Shown: positions 22,801 to 34,859 of the stretch, one piece after another
Layout of the letters: each line of letters starts with the position of its first letter
How positions within the stretch are numbered: the stretch's first letter is position 1
Position numbers and translations under genes: made by a program
Notes under the pieces: model-generated
What the model saw: only the letters and a program-made list of their open reading frames with translations
The model's database searches: none
What the model was told of the DNA's origin: nothing
NCBI GenBank assembly: GCA_034509925.1
Contig: CM067535.1
Span: forward strand, 8,053,201-8,117,200
DNA length: 64,000 nucleotides
Reading direction: 5' to 3'
From: Hirudinaria manillensis
Lineage: Eukaryota > Annelida > Clitellata > Hirudinida > Hirudinidae

Positions 22801-25800
22801 GAATGATTTCATTATTATTACTATTTATGGACGACATAAGCACAGGCTTTGTTTTAAACCTTAGCTTCTTTCTCCTGGTTGTTGAACAAGTGAACTTCCA
22901 CAACAACCTCTTCGCCGCGCACCACGGATTCAGGATGTTCCAGAGTAGTCAAAACCTTAGACGTTGACATCAGCTGCAAAATAAATAAAAAGAAACGCAT
23001 TTCATTAAAAGTAGAATTCGAACGATGCCAAATAAAAAACAATTATCGTCATTTGCTGTGCTCGCAAGCCAATCCAAAGAATGTTCACCTTAATATAAAA
23101 AGATTTAATTATACCTGCAAAGGTCCATCAACAACCACGAGACCCTTTCCGGGCGTGAGACCAAAAGCAGCGAGGGTGTAAAGTCTCGCTTCCTCGGGGA
23201 GAACCAACAGAAGTTTTTCTTCACCAGATGGCCTGAAAAAAAACATTTTCATTTATGAATATCTACACAATTGTAACAAAGCAAGCTATTAAAGCGATGA
23301 ACGTACCCAACGGTGACGTTGAGCTTCCAAAGATTCGAATCGAATTCTTCGACGGTGTACAGGCTCGAAGGTTCAAGATCATCCAGAGTTCCATTTTTAA
23401 GAGGAGGAGTTGGCCATTGTCTGCCTGAAATAAATAAATAAATTCTTCGTGCAAGAAGAAGAATCAATCACAGCCAAAATATAAATGTACTTGGGTCGAT
23501 GAACAGGAGCCCGTCAGTAAGAAGGAGACTTTCTGATTCCTGCGAAATACAATGAAATTCTTAATGTCTAATTGGTAATATTTAAAAGTAACATTCAGTC
23601 CACAATGAGGCGACATCAACTAACGTTGTGCACTCTTTGAGAATCAGGAACCAACGAGGGAATAGTCGAAAGCAATTCTCCCAACTCATCGATGGTTCTC
23701 GAGAACATGGTTGTATTCAAGTTGTGAAGGTATCTCAGCATCTTCTCGTTGGCCTTTATAAATAAAATATTTAATTAGTCTGATATAATTTAAATGTTAA
23801 TTTACAATTTTCCAACTAACCATCAGTTTACGGACTTCCTGCTCTTTTGGATCGAAGGCCAGAAGATTGGAAACAGACATCAGATACACGTTGGTGAAGG
23901 GTTCTGCTTTCACAAGCAATTCAACGACATCTCCCGGTTCGGCAACTTCTGGTTTCACAGACACTTCCAGCTAAATAGAATAGAATGTAAAAAAATTGCA
24001 TTGAATAACCAATTGAACATTTAAAAAAACTAATAATGTTTACCGGATATTCGTTTTTCTGTTGAACAACAACTCTGAGACTGTCAGAAAGAATCTCGTG
24101 ACTGGGACTGAGGACTTCCACAACAAGACGAGGATTTGAAAGAAGATGGCTGACATTTTGCGGGAGGAGGACAGACAGATCGTGTTTTGTAGCCGGAGAC
24201 AGAGCCACCAGTTTTCCCGCGAGAACCAATCCCGATTGGCAGACGACCTGATAAATGACTTCATTGGTGGGGAACGTTGTCTCGACCTTGGCCTTCAGTG
24301 TTTCGCCGACCTGAATGTAAAAATTATCATTAGGTTATTGGTTTTACTAATATATGAGAATAAAGAAAATAATTTCTAAATTCACTAAGTTCACTCACAA
24401 CAAATTTTGGTGGTTTCTGCTCTGTCAAGATTTGCACAAGGTGTCCATCTTTGTTTTTGGTGACAAATGGCAGAACTTCTTTCATAGTAGCTGTCACGAC
24501 CTTGCCAGATTCCTTGTCTTCAAATTGCGCCTGGAATAATTAAAAAACAACAACTTATGTTAAAAAATATTCAGAAAACGTTCAACTTGTATCTTGTAAA
24601 GTTATTACCTCGAGTTCAAGTTTGTTGGTTTCCTTGGGAACCCTGAGTGAAAACTCGCCGAGTGAGTTTGGTTTCAGTTTCAGAGTGATTTTCTCGTCTT
24701 TAGGACTTCCAGGGTTCGAAGTGTGGTGTCTCACATTAACTGTCACCTCTTTTTCCTCTGAATTGGCTGGAAGCAATTCCTCGACTGGTTTCAACAGAAC
24801 CTGAAATTCAAGGATACCGTTAAAAGAATGTTGTGGAATAGGAGTAAGGAGTTTAATCTCTAACCTGTCCTACGTATGTCAAACCAGGCTTGTAGAACTG
24901 AGGGGTGAATTCACTGAAGAACAGGACATGAGACTGATCGACAAATTGGACGTGGACTTCTTTGACGACGACGGGCACCTTTGACTTCGGTTCTTCGTTA
25001 CTATCCCTCTTGTCTTTTTCCTCCATTCCTTCGTTTTTTTCTTCTTTTTTCTTCTTGCCATCCTCATCTTCCTTCTCTATTTGACTGCTTCCTTGTCTGG
25101 GCAGAGGTCGCTCTTCTTCGACCGTAACTTGAACTCTGACTTCGTGACCCACCAGAGGCTCCTCAGTTTTCAGTCCTAGGGCTTTTTTGATTTCATCTGG
25201 TTTCAGAGAGAAGACTTTCAGACCAGCATCGAGCTGTTGAAATCAATGTCAGTAGTTAGTTAGTGAATCATGATGCATTCTTATAGAGCTAAAACTAGTT
25301 TTTTCTATTAATAATAGTAATAATAATAAAAGGAATGCAAATTTAACCTCAGCTGGCGGCAGTGACCCCGATTTCGTCGAGTTTACAAGAGAAACTTGAA
25401 GTTCGACCTTTCCTTTCAACGGAGCACCAGAATGATGGCTGCATAACAATGAAAAAAGTCATTATTATTATTATTGCATATTATATCATTTAAATAAAAG
25501 AATGGTAACAATTACCTCGCTAGCACACTGAGATCTAGGCTGGGACTTTTGCCTTCATCGCTCGAACGAAGGGTGTGATACTTTGGAGATCTGACATCAA
25601 CCAAGAAGCAGTCGTGATCTGAAAATATTGAAGTTAAATTTTAAGTTAGAACTCATTGAAGTGAATGATATCTCTAAAATAATAATAAAGTAAAGATAAA
25701 TTATCACAAAACTACTTCTGGTCTTCTGAAATCATTTCCCTACCGTATGGTCCAACGGGTTGTTCGACGTGGAAGGTATGGTTGACCTCTTGGTTCTAAA

Positions 25801-26288
25801 ATGAAAAATGAAAAATATCAAATAAATATCTAATACGTCCGTCATAATAAATTAATAATAATAGTATATCTTATTTCTTACGTGGCTTTCCAAGGTGAGA
25901 ACGAATTCTTCCGATTGAAGCAGAAGTGGAAGCAAGTATTCTTTTCTGATGAGACCTGAATTGAAATAAAGAAAGATTTAATTATTAATATAACTGAAGA
26001 AATATGATTCACGATATTAATTTACGACATTTTGAAATGTTACGTAAAATGCAAACCTTCTTCAGCGGTGACGTTCAACCATTCGACCAGCAGGACATCT
26101 TTGGAATTCTAGAAAAATAAGTGACGATTAATTTAAAAATAAATAAATAAAACAATAATAATAATGATAAATTAAGATAAAAATACTAACATGGATGGAC
26201 AGGTTGACAGGCTTCCAGTGTGGTTGAAGCTCCTCTGTGAGGACGAGTGACTCAATCAACACTGAAATATAAAAAAAATATTTAACAA

Positions 26289-26320
<32 letters not shown>

Positions 26321-27061
26321 ATTATATAAATATATTATTTCACTGTTGACAGACCAAGATCTCCAGGGCGATATTTCAGTTTGTCAGTGCGCAGTGAAAC
26401 CAGCAACTCCTTCCATGCTGTTGGAACTTCGACAGAACGGCTGAACTTGAAGCATGAACTAGACTCGATCTTCAGGTCTGAAACTAGTGGCCATTCTTCG
26501 GGCGACACCTGTCGGGCAAAAAAAGAATTAATTAATTAATTAATTATTAGGGCTTGTGAGAGCACGAGCAGTTGAAAATTGTTTCGTAACCAAGAGTCTG
26601 AGGGTTTTCGAGAAACCTGCAAATAAAAAAATTTCGAGTCGGTTATATAATTTGACATGGAGTCCAAATAAAATAAGTTATAAAATAATTTACTTTTCGG
26701 TGTCTTGTCCAGGTCGAGTTTCCAAACAGATCGATGCCACAGATGGTCGTCAGCAGATACACTGAGATCGAGAAGGCATTCATCATCAGCGGGTTTCTTG
26801 CCGTCTTCTTCCTTGGGGTCAGATCGGACGAGGTCGAGCAGGTGCAGGTCAATCAGAAGTTCAGAGCCGGGTACGAGAACATCGCTTGTGACGACGACGT
26901 AGGACCTGGAAAATAATTTTTAAGGAATATTTAATCAACACCTCGTACATCGACATACACCCCTAACGTACGTACGTGTTGCTTGTCGGAACAGCACGGA
27001 TGGCCAAACTGGAAGCGACGAACGCCGACAACAGGAGTAGGAACAACGGATGTCTCTCCAT
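19839..27061 (-). CDS. Alpha-2-macroglobulin family protein lacking the thioester motif
   Basis: A large secreted protein of the A2M/complement C3/TEP/CD109 superfamily, in more than thirty small exons. Early exons are 27061-26976 (signal peptide MERHPLFLLLLSAFVASS), 26905-26694 (SYVVVTSDVLVPGSELL, MG1), a 26-nt microexon 26616-26591, and 26508-26355 (TDKLKYRPGD, the family's TDKxxYRPG). Middle exons give more MG domains (FTPQFYKPGLTYVG). The linker before the thioester domain reads SNLWKLNVTVG, then EEARLYTLAAFGLTPGKGL. The TED begins VKLYGHPLGPAIEHVCQHL (from 22316 down), where the family has ..LGSAMQN..GCGEQ; here the aligned site reads VLEER, so the Cys and Gln are gone. Later exons give EDGSFSFYPKQPGYLWLTS and WLVKQQKEDGSF helices and the receptor-binding domain (PSGFLVAEVPLLSGYEL; YRVGNLQPRFVKLYPSTEPG). 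The final exon (19891-19839) and tail are tentative; reading through would stop at 19930. An acidic/Lys-rich insertion (about 25000-25090) interrupts one MG domain. Confidence 0.88.
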
Positions 27062-27195
27062 CTGAAAATAAAAACAAAATATAATTTATTTAAAATATAA
27101 TATATACCTTTAAATATAACGCTTCACCTCGAATGTAACAAGAAATCGCAAGAAGCAATTTTTGTTACTGAGTGCCAATGGTCTGATCTGAGTCT

Positions 27196-27203
27196 CTTTT
27201 ATA
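27196..27203 (-). promoter_or_regulatory. TATA box and initiator of the A2M-family gene
   Basis: Reading the minus strand, TATAAAAG at 27203-27196 is followed 34 bases on by an initiator-like TCAGT (27171-27167). A short 5' UTR exon then ends at the donor GAG|GTGAAG (27128/27127), and an intron runs to the acceptor directly before ATG 27061. The order TATA, Inr, non-coding exon, signal-peptide exon is coherent. The spacing is slightly longer than usual. Confidence 0.6.
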
Positions 27204-27488
27204 CACTATAAGATCGATAAATGATTGATTCTCTAATTTCTTAATTAAAACTTGCCTCGGAGTTAGCGATCAATAGCCTACCAGTGAAACGTAATTTAAA
27301 ATAATTTAAAGTAATTATAATAGAAATTATTATTATATTTATTTTTAATATAATTATTTTATATAATGTTAGAATAGTGTTTATTTATGGTCTGGATAAT
27401 CTCTGATTCTAATGACATTAAAATTCCACAACTGAATGGTTATTTGAATCATATTTACTTCTGCATTAAATTAAATATATGATTATAG

Positions 27489-27490
27489 GC

Positions 27491-27581
<91 letters not shown>
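27489..27581. repeat. AAT trinucleotide microsatellite
   Basis: A near-perfect AAT array of about 30 units upstream of the A2M-family promoter. Confidence 0.9.
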
Positions 27582-27585
<4 letters not shown>

Positions 27586-27999
27586 TTCTATAGAGATTTT
27601 TTATATGTATTTGTAATTATAATAATAATAATCAGTACAATTATAATATCTAAAAAAATAAGCTATAATAAGATTGAACTAAATATTCTACGGGTAATGT
27701 ACATGGATATTTCTTCCGTTCTTCTCAGATATTTCTTCTGAGTATCTTAAATTGAACAATGTTCCAATAATAAAAACTGATCGAATTCAAACAAGATTAT
27801 CTTTTTTTGGGTCTTTATTGAAAGCTTTCCAATTTTAAAATTTGCCATCAGGTATGATGATGATGATGCTGATGATGCTGATGGTAATAATGATGATGAT
27901 GATGATCGCGACGACGACGATGATGATGATGATGACTGGCCTAAATCAATACATTGTAATTTCCACGTGGAATATCGATATCAAACACCGGTTACCAGT

Positions 28000-30900
28000 T
28001 TTCAACAATTTCATCAACTTAACCCCAAATGTGGGAATACTGATTTATTTTTATTTTTAAACTTAAATGCCTCATATTTCTTGTCACTCATTTTCAAATT
28101 TGTTATTTTAATTGAGTTATTGAATTAATTAATTAATTAATTAATTTAATGATCATAAATTATGCTAATGATTGTCTGAAAGGGGTAACTGTAACTACTT
28201 GATATGATGTTTTAGCCAGCAATAACCACTATCGAAACATCGTCATTATAATAAACTCTTAGGAATAATAAACTAATAGACACTTAATAAATAAAGTGTG
28301 AATATTAATTTATAGAAATTATAAAAGCTTATTTATTGGGACTGTTTTAAACGTTTTTTTAAATTAATTTTTGCTTGGCTTTCTCTTTCATTTGAATAAA
28401 ATAAAAAATAAATTCTTAGGCGTGGAATGGCTGGCTAACTTCGATTGCATTTGCGGTCATCAAATTAATAATGGTTATTTATTAATAATAAACATTTATT
28501 TAACTAGATGTCCAAAAATTAAGAAAAATTTAACAAAATCTAATAAATCTTGCAAACGAATTCTTTCTTCTTAATTCTCGCTTAGGATTCCAGATGGCGG
28601 TGTCTCCAGAATAAAAAACTTAAAAACTTTATGGAGGCTCAATCGTGTGACACAACTCCCATGGAAATCAGGTGATGCATATCTCCCAGGGATGCTTTAG
28701 CGGGTTAACGATTCGTTTTGTGCCAAGGTTTTACAATTATTTATTATATTTAGCACTCAGGGACAATTAATTTTGTGATGTGATCAAGATTTCGATAGGT
28801 CATAATCTTCGAATGAGTCTAAAATTTTCACTCGACTTCTTATTCGCATTTCTGGCAATTTCTTGGTCTGCCTCTGACTCCTTTTACAGCCAACGTTTGA
28901 ATTTTAATTATTTCATCGAAGATGCTGTTACTCCTGCCTGTCAGGCACCAAAATATTGGTTAGTGTAAAAGGTAAACTTCGGTTTTTCATTGGATACATT
29001 TCATAAAAACAAAATGGAGTTCGACTTCTAACGTGTTTATTATTAAAATGGTCACTGTTGGAATCAATCATGACGGAATTGAAGGGAAAGGTCAAATCCC
29101 CTTACGATTTTAAATAATAACTGAACTAGACTAGAGTATCGCCACCAATTTCTTGGATAGGGGTGGTATTGTCTACTCCAGACTCCCCATACATGTTGAT
29201 TCGGTATTGCGGTAAAATCGGTAGCGGTTTTAGAATCGACCATGCAGACCAATCCGAATAATCTGGTTATTTGATGGACGTTAATTTATCTATTAAGCTA
29301 ATGCAATTATGAGTAGACAAAATGCTGATACGCATATGTAACGCAGATGATTACGCGAGAAACGTGATTAAGCAAACTGTGCCAGTTAATCACATAGCAC
29401 TGACATTTGTCCTGATGACACAATGATTCACCACAATGTTGCAGTTGCGAAAAAAACGATCAAAGAGGAAAACTTTTCTTGTAAGGGACGTAATATAAAT
29501 AATCCAAAGGTGCTATAAACAAATCCAATTACTGCACAGGGCACCAGAAATGTCGAACTGTAATTACCAGACCTTCAATTTAAGGATAATTACTTAATTA
29601 CTGTTCTGTATTTAGTGGTTACATCATGTGCACCATGTGCAATGATATAGAGGATAACACGTGACAATCAGACTGGTCCCGACTGCTTCAGACAATTGTG
29701 TCATAAATGCAAGACAGGCGATTCTCAGCGTCGCCACTCAACACCGACTTGCCAGAATAAAATATAAAAATAAACAATTGTTATAATAATAATAATAACA
29801 ATAATAATAATAATAAATATAATAAAAATGAGCAAAAAAATCATATAAATAAGTGTCTACAATGCTTCCGTAAAATCTAAGTGTCAAAAACTGAATACCC
29901 CTTAGACATTGCTTTCTGATTTCTAAAATATAAACAGAATAATAATAAGAATAATCACTTTTAATAATTTCATCCAAAGTTTCTAGTGCATCTGTCGGCT
30001 CCTGCAAAAATTCTACCTATCAGACGACCGCTAGGCTAGTGGCTAGTTCCAACGCGTCCCTCGTGACTAAAGTCTGCCACTTGGGCCTCACAAAGTCTCA
30101 GGGGCCACTCCTCTCTCGGCCCACTCCTATCCTGTACAATCAGGAAATATATTTGGTTTCATAAAGCCAGAATCTTTAGACTTCCTGACCCCATTGCCAT
30201 GGTGGCCAAAAATGGACTCAAGTTATCTTTCTTATGATAGTAATCTTTAACTCTTTAATTCTTAAAATATTTAACTCGAAATTATGATAATAATCTTTAA
30301 TTTGAAATGTTGAAATGTCAAAAGTTATAGTAAACAGCATACTGTACAACTCCCCATTATTGATCTGCTGTAATGCTGATAGCATAAGAAGAACAAGTGC
30401 ATAGCAAGGGCCCGAATAATAATAACAACCACAATAACGATGGTGGTACCATCACAATAAGTGACATGAAAACAGACAAATAAAGCCTGATAAATAAAGC
30501 CTAATAAATCAAGTATGGTACAAATACAGTGCACTTGCAAAATCAGAATTAACGATTTCTCAATGGCCGTGGCTATAAATATTCTTGTGGAAATATCCTC
30601 ACGACGTGCCTATACACGCCTGTCCACAGAACCATTGCATTTACCAGTACATGGACTTTTGCATGAATGTGGAAAGTACATTTTGTGACAGCCAGTGTTA
30701 GCTAACGTTGATTAACACTTAGTGGCTTATGATAATGTTTACAAACTTAATTACATAATTATTAACTAATCCATCAAACCTGTTTGCCCGTAAACCTGTT
30801 GATGTTTCTTGTTCCAACCACTCAGACATAAGAAATCCAGGAAGAAAATTTCCATCGCAAGGTCAGCTCTGCCTAGCTCAGTAATTTTTTAATAGCGGCG

Positions 30901-31200
30901 ATATAATATTATCAATAAATAAAGATAATATATAACTAGAGTGATTAAACAGAAATAACAGAATACCTTAAGCCCTAATACTATGAGAAGCTAAGACAGT
31001 GCATAATAAAAAACACTGCCAGACCCTTCAAAATCAGGAAAGAAAATTGAGAGAGACACAGAACTTCAATCGAAACTCCAGGCATTAATAACAACTTCAA
31101 CGAGCCAATCAAAAAGAAGAAAAAAGGAAGGAGGAGCAAATCAAAATCAGGAATGTTTCCTCTTCAAGTGGTCCAAAAATTGTAAGTCGACATCCACCCC
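28000..31200. other. Mostly non-coding, probably repeat-derived interval
   Basis: Apart from the possible exon at 28813, no coding segment is supported. The stretch 30020-30240 is less AT-rich than its surroundings, with a different base composition, and reads like a fragment of an interspersed element. So does 30540-30680. Neither has a recognisable open frame. AAT tracts occur near 29780-29825. Confidence 0.4.
28813..28958 (+). CDS. Possible first coding exon of an unknown secreted protein
   Basis: ATG 28813 opens a frame with a signal-peptide-like start (MSLKFSLDFLFAFLAISWS), then about 30 polar/aromatic residues including one Cys (AVTPACQAPKYW). A donor-like TTG|GTTAGT follows at 28958/28959. 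I found no downstream exon that joins it in phase. It may be a real first exon, the remnant of one, or chance. Confidence 0.25.
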
Positions 31201-31205
31201 TCTCA

Positions 31206-33685
31206 TTATTGGCTGAATCTGGGCGACCCTGGCGTGCTGGTATCTCTGGGGCAGTCGGAAGGGAGACGTGGCTCGGAGCACCGGGGTCTCGTTCCGGTCT
31301 TCGGGGCACCCGTTGGGCACCCTGCGGTTCGACTTTTCGGGGAAGTCGTTCCGAAGGGTGATGCCTGAAAGAAGAAGATTTCGATGACTTGCAGATGTTA
31401 TGGCGTCTCATAATAATGGATGGATGTTATTATTAATATTATTATTATTATTGTTGTTGTTAACACAAATGTTTTTGTTTTATTAATTAAAAATCAAGTT
31501 TCTGCTCCACAATAACACCATGATAAATTGCAATTTATCGTAAAATGTGGAAATCTTATGATGCTCAGTGAAATATCCTACAATTAGTCATGGTGTAAAA
31601 TTACACAGGACTCATTTTGATAAGATACATTCAATAAGATATCAGTCTGATAGAACTGTGACCTTTAAATTGACTAATTCAATGTGAAATGTCACAATGC
31701 AAGGTGTTTATTTGCCTGCCCAAAACAAAATGTCTCTTCCCAAAATGAATGAATGAATGAATGAATGAATGAATGAATGAATGAATGAATGAATGAATGA
31801 ATGAATAAATGACTGAATGACTGGATGGGCGATGGTTGACATCACTCGAGCATTGATGCATACTTAAGTTTACAGAATAAATAAACATAATAGACAAAAC
31901 AGGGCGTTGTTTGGACTCCAAAGTTCTCAATCAAAATTTTTATCTCTCCTCTCTCCCTATCTCTCTCTGGGCATTTCACTTGTGAAATTTGTGTTTCTCA
32001 AAAGAGAAGGAACAGATATTATATAATATGAAGCAAGTGAATTCTTTAGAATTAGAGAGACGAATTCTCAATGAATTAATCTATAATCAGGTCATTCCTA
32101 TGATTACTTTTTGACCTTAAATGGTTACTTTTTATTTAAAATAATGTTGCCTACATTTGCCAAAGCACGTTAAGAGACATACATTCATTCATTCATTCAC
32201 ACATTCATCCATTCACACATTCATACATTCACACAAATGCACATTCATTTCCTGAGACACATTACAAAAGAGACGATGAAATGGCAAAAAAAATATATGA
32301 CCACTAAAAACTTCACAAATCTACAAAACCATCTGAATATTCATCAGATGAATAACTTCCCATCAACGGACAGAGAATGTATGAATTATTATTATTATTA
32401 AAATTATTATTAAAATTATTGTTATTATTAATTATAATTAATATTGAATAAAAACTCTTAACTCATTACTGCCTCTTGCATCCTATTAAAATGCAACCAC
32501 AAAGTCAGTCATAACTTACAAATAACAATATTTATCTTATTTACTAAAATTTTTTGTTAATGTTTAGTCTTTACATTAAACCATTTCTTTCATTTATATT
32601 TGTGGATCTCAACATTTTGAAATTGTTTTTGACAATTTTCCGAGCAAAATCATGAAATGTTGCCAGCAAAATTTGGCCGTTAATAGGTTTTCAAGTCCTG
32701 TATAGGGGTCCCGTAATTGAATTACCCAATAGAGTTTTCTGAATGGCTATTGCTAGGTGTCTTTCTTTAGAATTAATTACAGTCTGTTTTCAGCAAGTAA
32801 TTACTAAATAGTTCATAGCAACTACTCATCAAAAAGGATGTCGTAATTATTATTATTATTATTATTCCTACTATTACAATCGTCATCATCATCACTTTTA
32901 TTGTCACCCTTATCATCACCAACATTGCCATTATTATTATGGTTTTTATTATTATTATTATTATTATTTTGTTGTCACTATTGTAATTATTATTACAAAT
33001 ACAATCGAATAAGACTAAATTGGTCAGTTGGAGTAAGAAACTTTTAAGGACTGATTTGAGGAAGGAGAAAAAAAAACCAACTTTTGAAAATGTCCGCCTT
33101 GGAGCTCAGAATCTTTCCCTGTTCGCGGATGTTCTCCTGGAAAATCCTCAAAGATTCGGAAAAACTCTGCTGTTGAGAGGCGAGATTCCTGCAGATGCCA
33201 CCAATGAACGATCGAAACTTTTCTCTCTCTGAAAATACGTTCCATTATTTTATCTCACATGTTTTTCAAACGTATTTCATTTTAAACTCTAGCTCTAGAT
33301 TTAGGAAGACTGCATTCCCAAGTGCAGAGATATTCCATCATAACACATGCATTTTAGCAATGAACTTGAGATGCTAAATGCAATGCCTAACAATAAAAGG
33401 GCACCTAAGTAAAGGCATGTGACCCACTGAAAGTACAATTATGATTCGAAGAAATTATTATTTGATCCTAGATTCCACCTATAATTTTCTATTGAGTCAA
33501 TGTACCCAATGATCTGGTGACATTAAGTACCAAGCAATCAGAACTCTAACTGATTAAGACATGACAAAAGCAGATCCATTTTTCAGAATTTATGTCATGA
33601 GTTTATTCCAGAATTTTATTTGTTAAAATGTTCTATTTATATATTTATATATGCTTACTAAGCATATGATGAGTCAGGCATAAAT

Positions 33686-33761
<76 letters not shown>

Positions 33762-34836
33762 CCATACTCAATTTATATTTACTCAATCGTCATAGCAAAC
33801 TTTTCCTTCCTCCTGGCACGAGTTTGTTTACAAAATAACTTTCAAAAGAAGTTAGTCAACTGCTGATTCAGCACTGACCAACAGTAAATAAGTTTTGAGA
33901 CCACCTTAACATTACAAAATGCAACCTAATATAACAGTTCATAACTTAATGAACTAATTTTATTAAAACTTGATAATCAAATTCCACCACCATAGTATAA
34001 TACTAATAATACATAGTTATAATACTAATAATACATAATTATAATAATAATAACACATAGTATAATACTAATAATACATAGTTATAATAATAATAATAGT
34101 AATAATAATAATAATAATACATAGTTATACTAATAGAAAATCAAATTAATGATAAGAAAGTCCCAGATGATAAAAAAAACATTGCACTTAAAGAAGCTAA
34201 AAAAATTAGCAAATACAAGGACCTGGAGATTGAAATCAACCGGATGTGGAATGTGAAGTCTAAAGTCGTTCCGGTAATTGTAGGAGCGCTCGGAACGCTA
34301 AGAAAAGACTTTACAAAGTATGTAGAGTTGATACCAGGACGACCAAAGACTTCGGAGATTCAGAAGATCTCCTTGCTGGGCACTGCCCACATTCTTCGGA
34401 AAGTTCTTGGGTGAGTAGGCATTCACTCCTCACTGGCAGCGAAGCCATGGAGAGAAAAATTTGTATAATAATAATAACAACAATAATAATAATAAGGGTA
34501 CAAGGTTAATAGAAATATTTAAAGTTTTTTTGCATACCTAACATTACAAACAAACAAACAAAAACTAAAAAAATTTTTTTTAAATTTACTTATTAATTTA
34601 TAATCAAAATTAAAAATCAAAATCAATTTGTACTTATTAATCATTTATATTCCACGAAAAATCTGATGATTTAACTTTTGTTTAATTTTAATAAAAATGC
34701 AATGCAACTGTCCCCAACCTTCCTCAAGTGTACTCATTAATTTGAAGTTCTGTTCTGTTAACTTCTTTATTTCCAGATATTCTTCGCTGTCTTCAGTGTT
34801 GGTGCCTTTGTCCACGGTTTGAGTCTTCGGAGCCAT
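31206..34836 (-). CDS. Small coiled-coil protein, family not recognised
   Basis: Three exons join in phase: 34836-34719, 33228-33082 and 31364-31206, giving about 140 residues. The start [20 protein letters not shown] has a good start context (an in-frame ATG lies four codons upstream at 34848). The exon 1/2 junction reads [18 protein letters not shown] and continues [19 protein letters not shown] and [18 protein letters not shown], a heptad-like helix. Exon 3 is unusually GC-rich for the region and encodes a Pro/Arg/Ser-rich tail ending RFSQ. A second frame of exon 3 ([19 protein letters not shown]) is also open, so the tail frame depends on the exon 2 donor and could be wrong. Introns hold microsatellites and a retroelement fragment. 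I infer no function. Confidence 0.5.
31746..31806. repeat. ATGA tetranucleotide microsatellite
   Basis: About 15 consecutive ATGA units in an open stretch upstream (genomic right) of exon 3 of the coiled-coil gene, inside its intron. Confidence 0.9.
33690..33759. repeat. AAT trinucleotide microsatellite
   Basis: About 23 uninterrupted AAT units, within intron 1 of the small coiled-coil gene. Confidence 0.9.
34139..34414 (+). mobile_element. Non-LTR retrotransposon remnant: C-terminal tail of a reverse-transcriptase polyprotein
   Basis: An open segment ending at TGA 34412 contains [34 protein letters not shown], and then [16 protein letters not shown]. This combination (KYxDLxxExxRxW, VVPxxVGALG, LLGTAxILRKVL) is the tail seen after the RT domain in many invertebrate R2/CR1-like pol proteins. 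Stops and simple repeats sit immediately upstream, so only the 3' end remains. It lies inside intron 1 of the minus-strand coiled-coil gene, in the opposite orientation. Confidence 0.75.
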
Positions 34837-34859
34837 TTTCTTTAACATCTATCGAAGTT

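Noticed and set aside
31109..31411. 100-residue frame as a single-exon gene
   Set aside because: Its start lies in an intron and the frame does not match the phase of the upstream coiled-coil exon. A neighbouring frame of the same GC-rich exon joins better.
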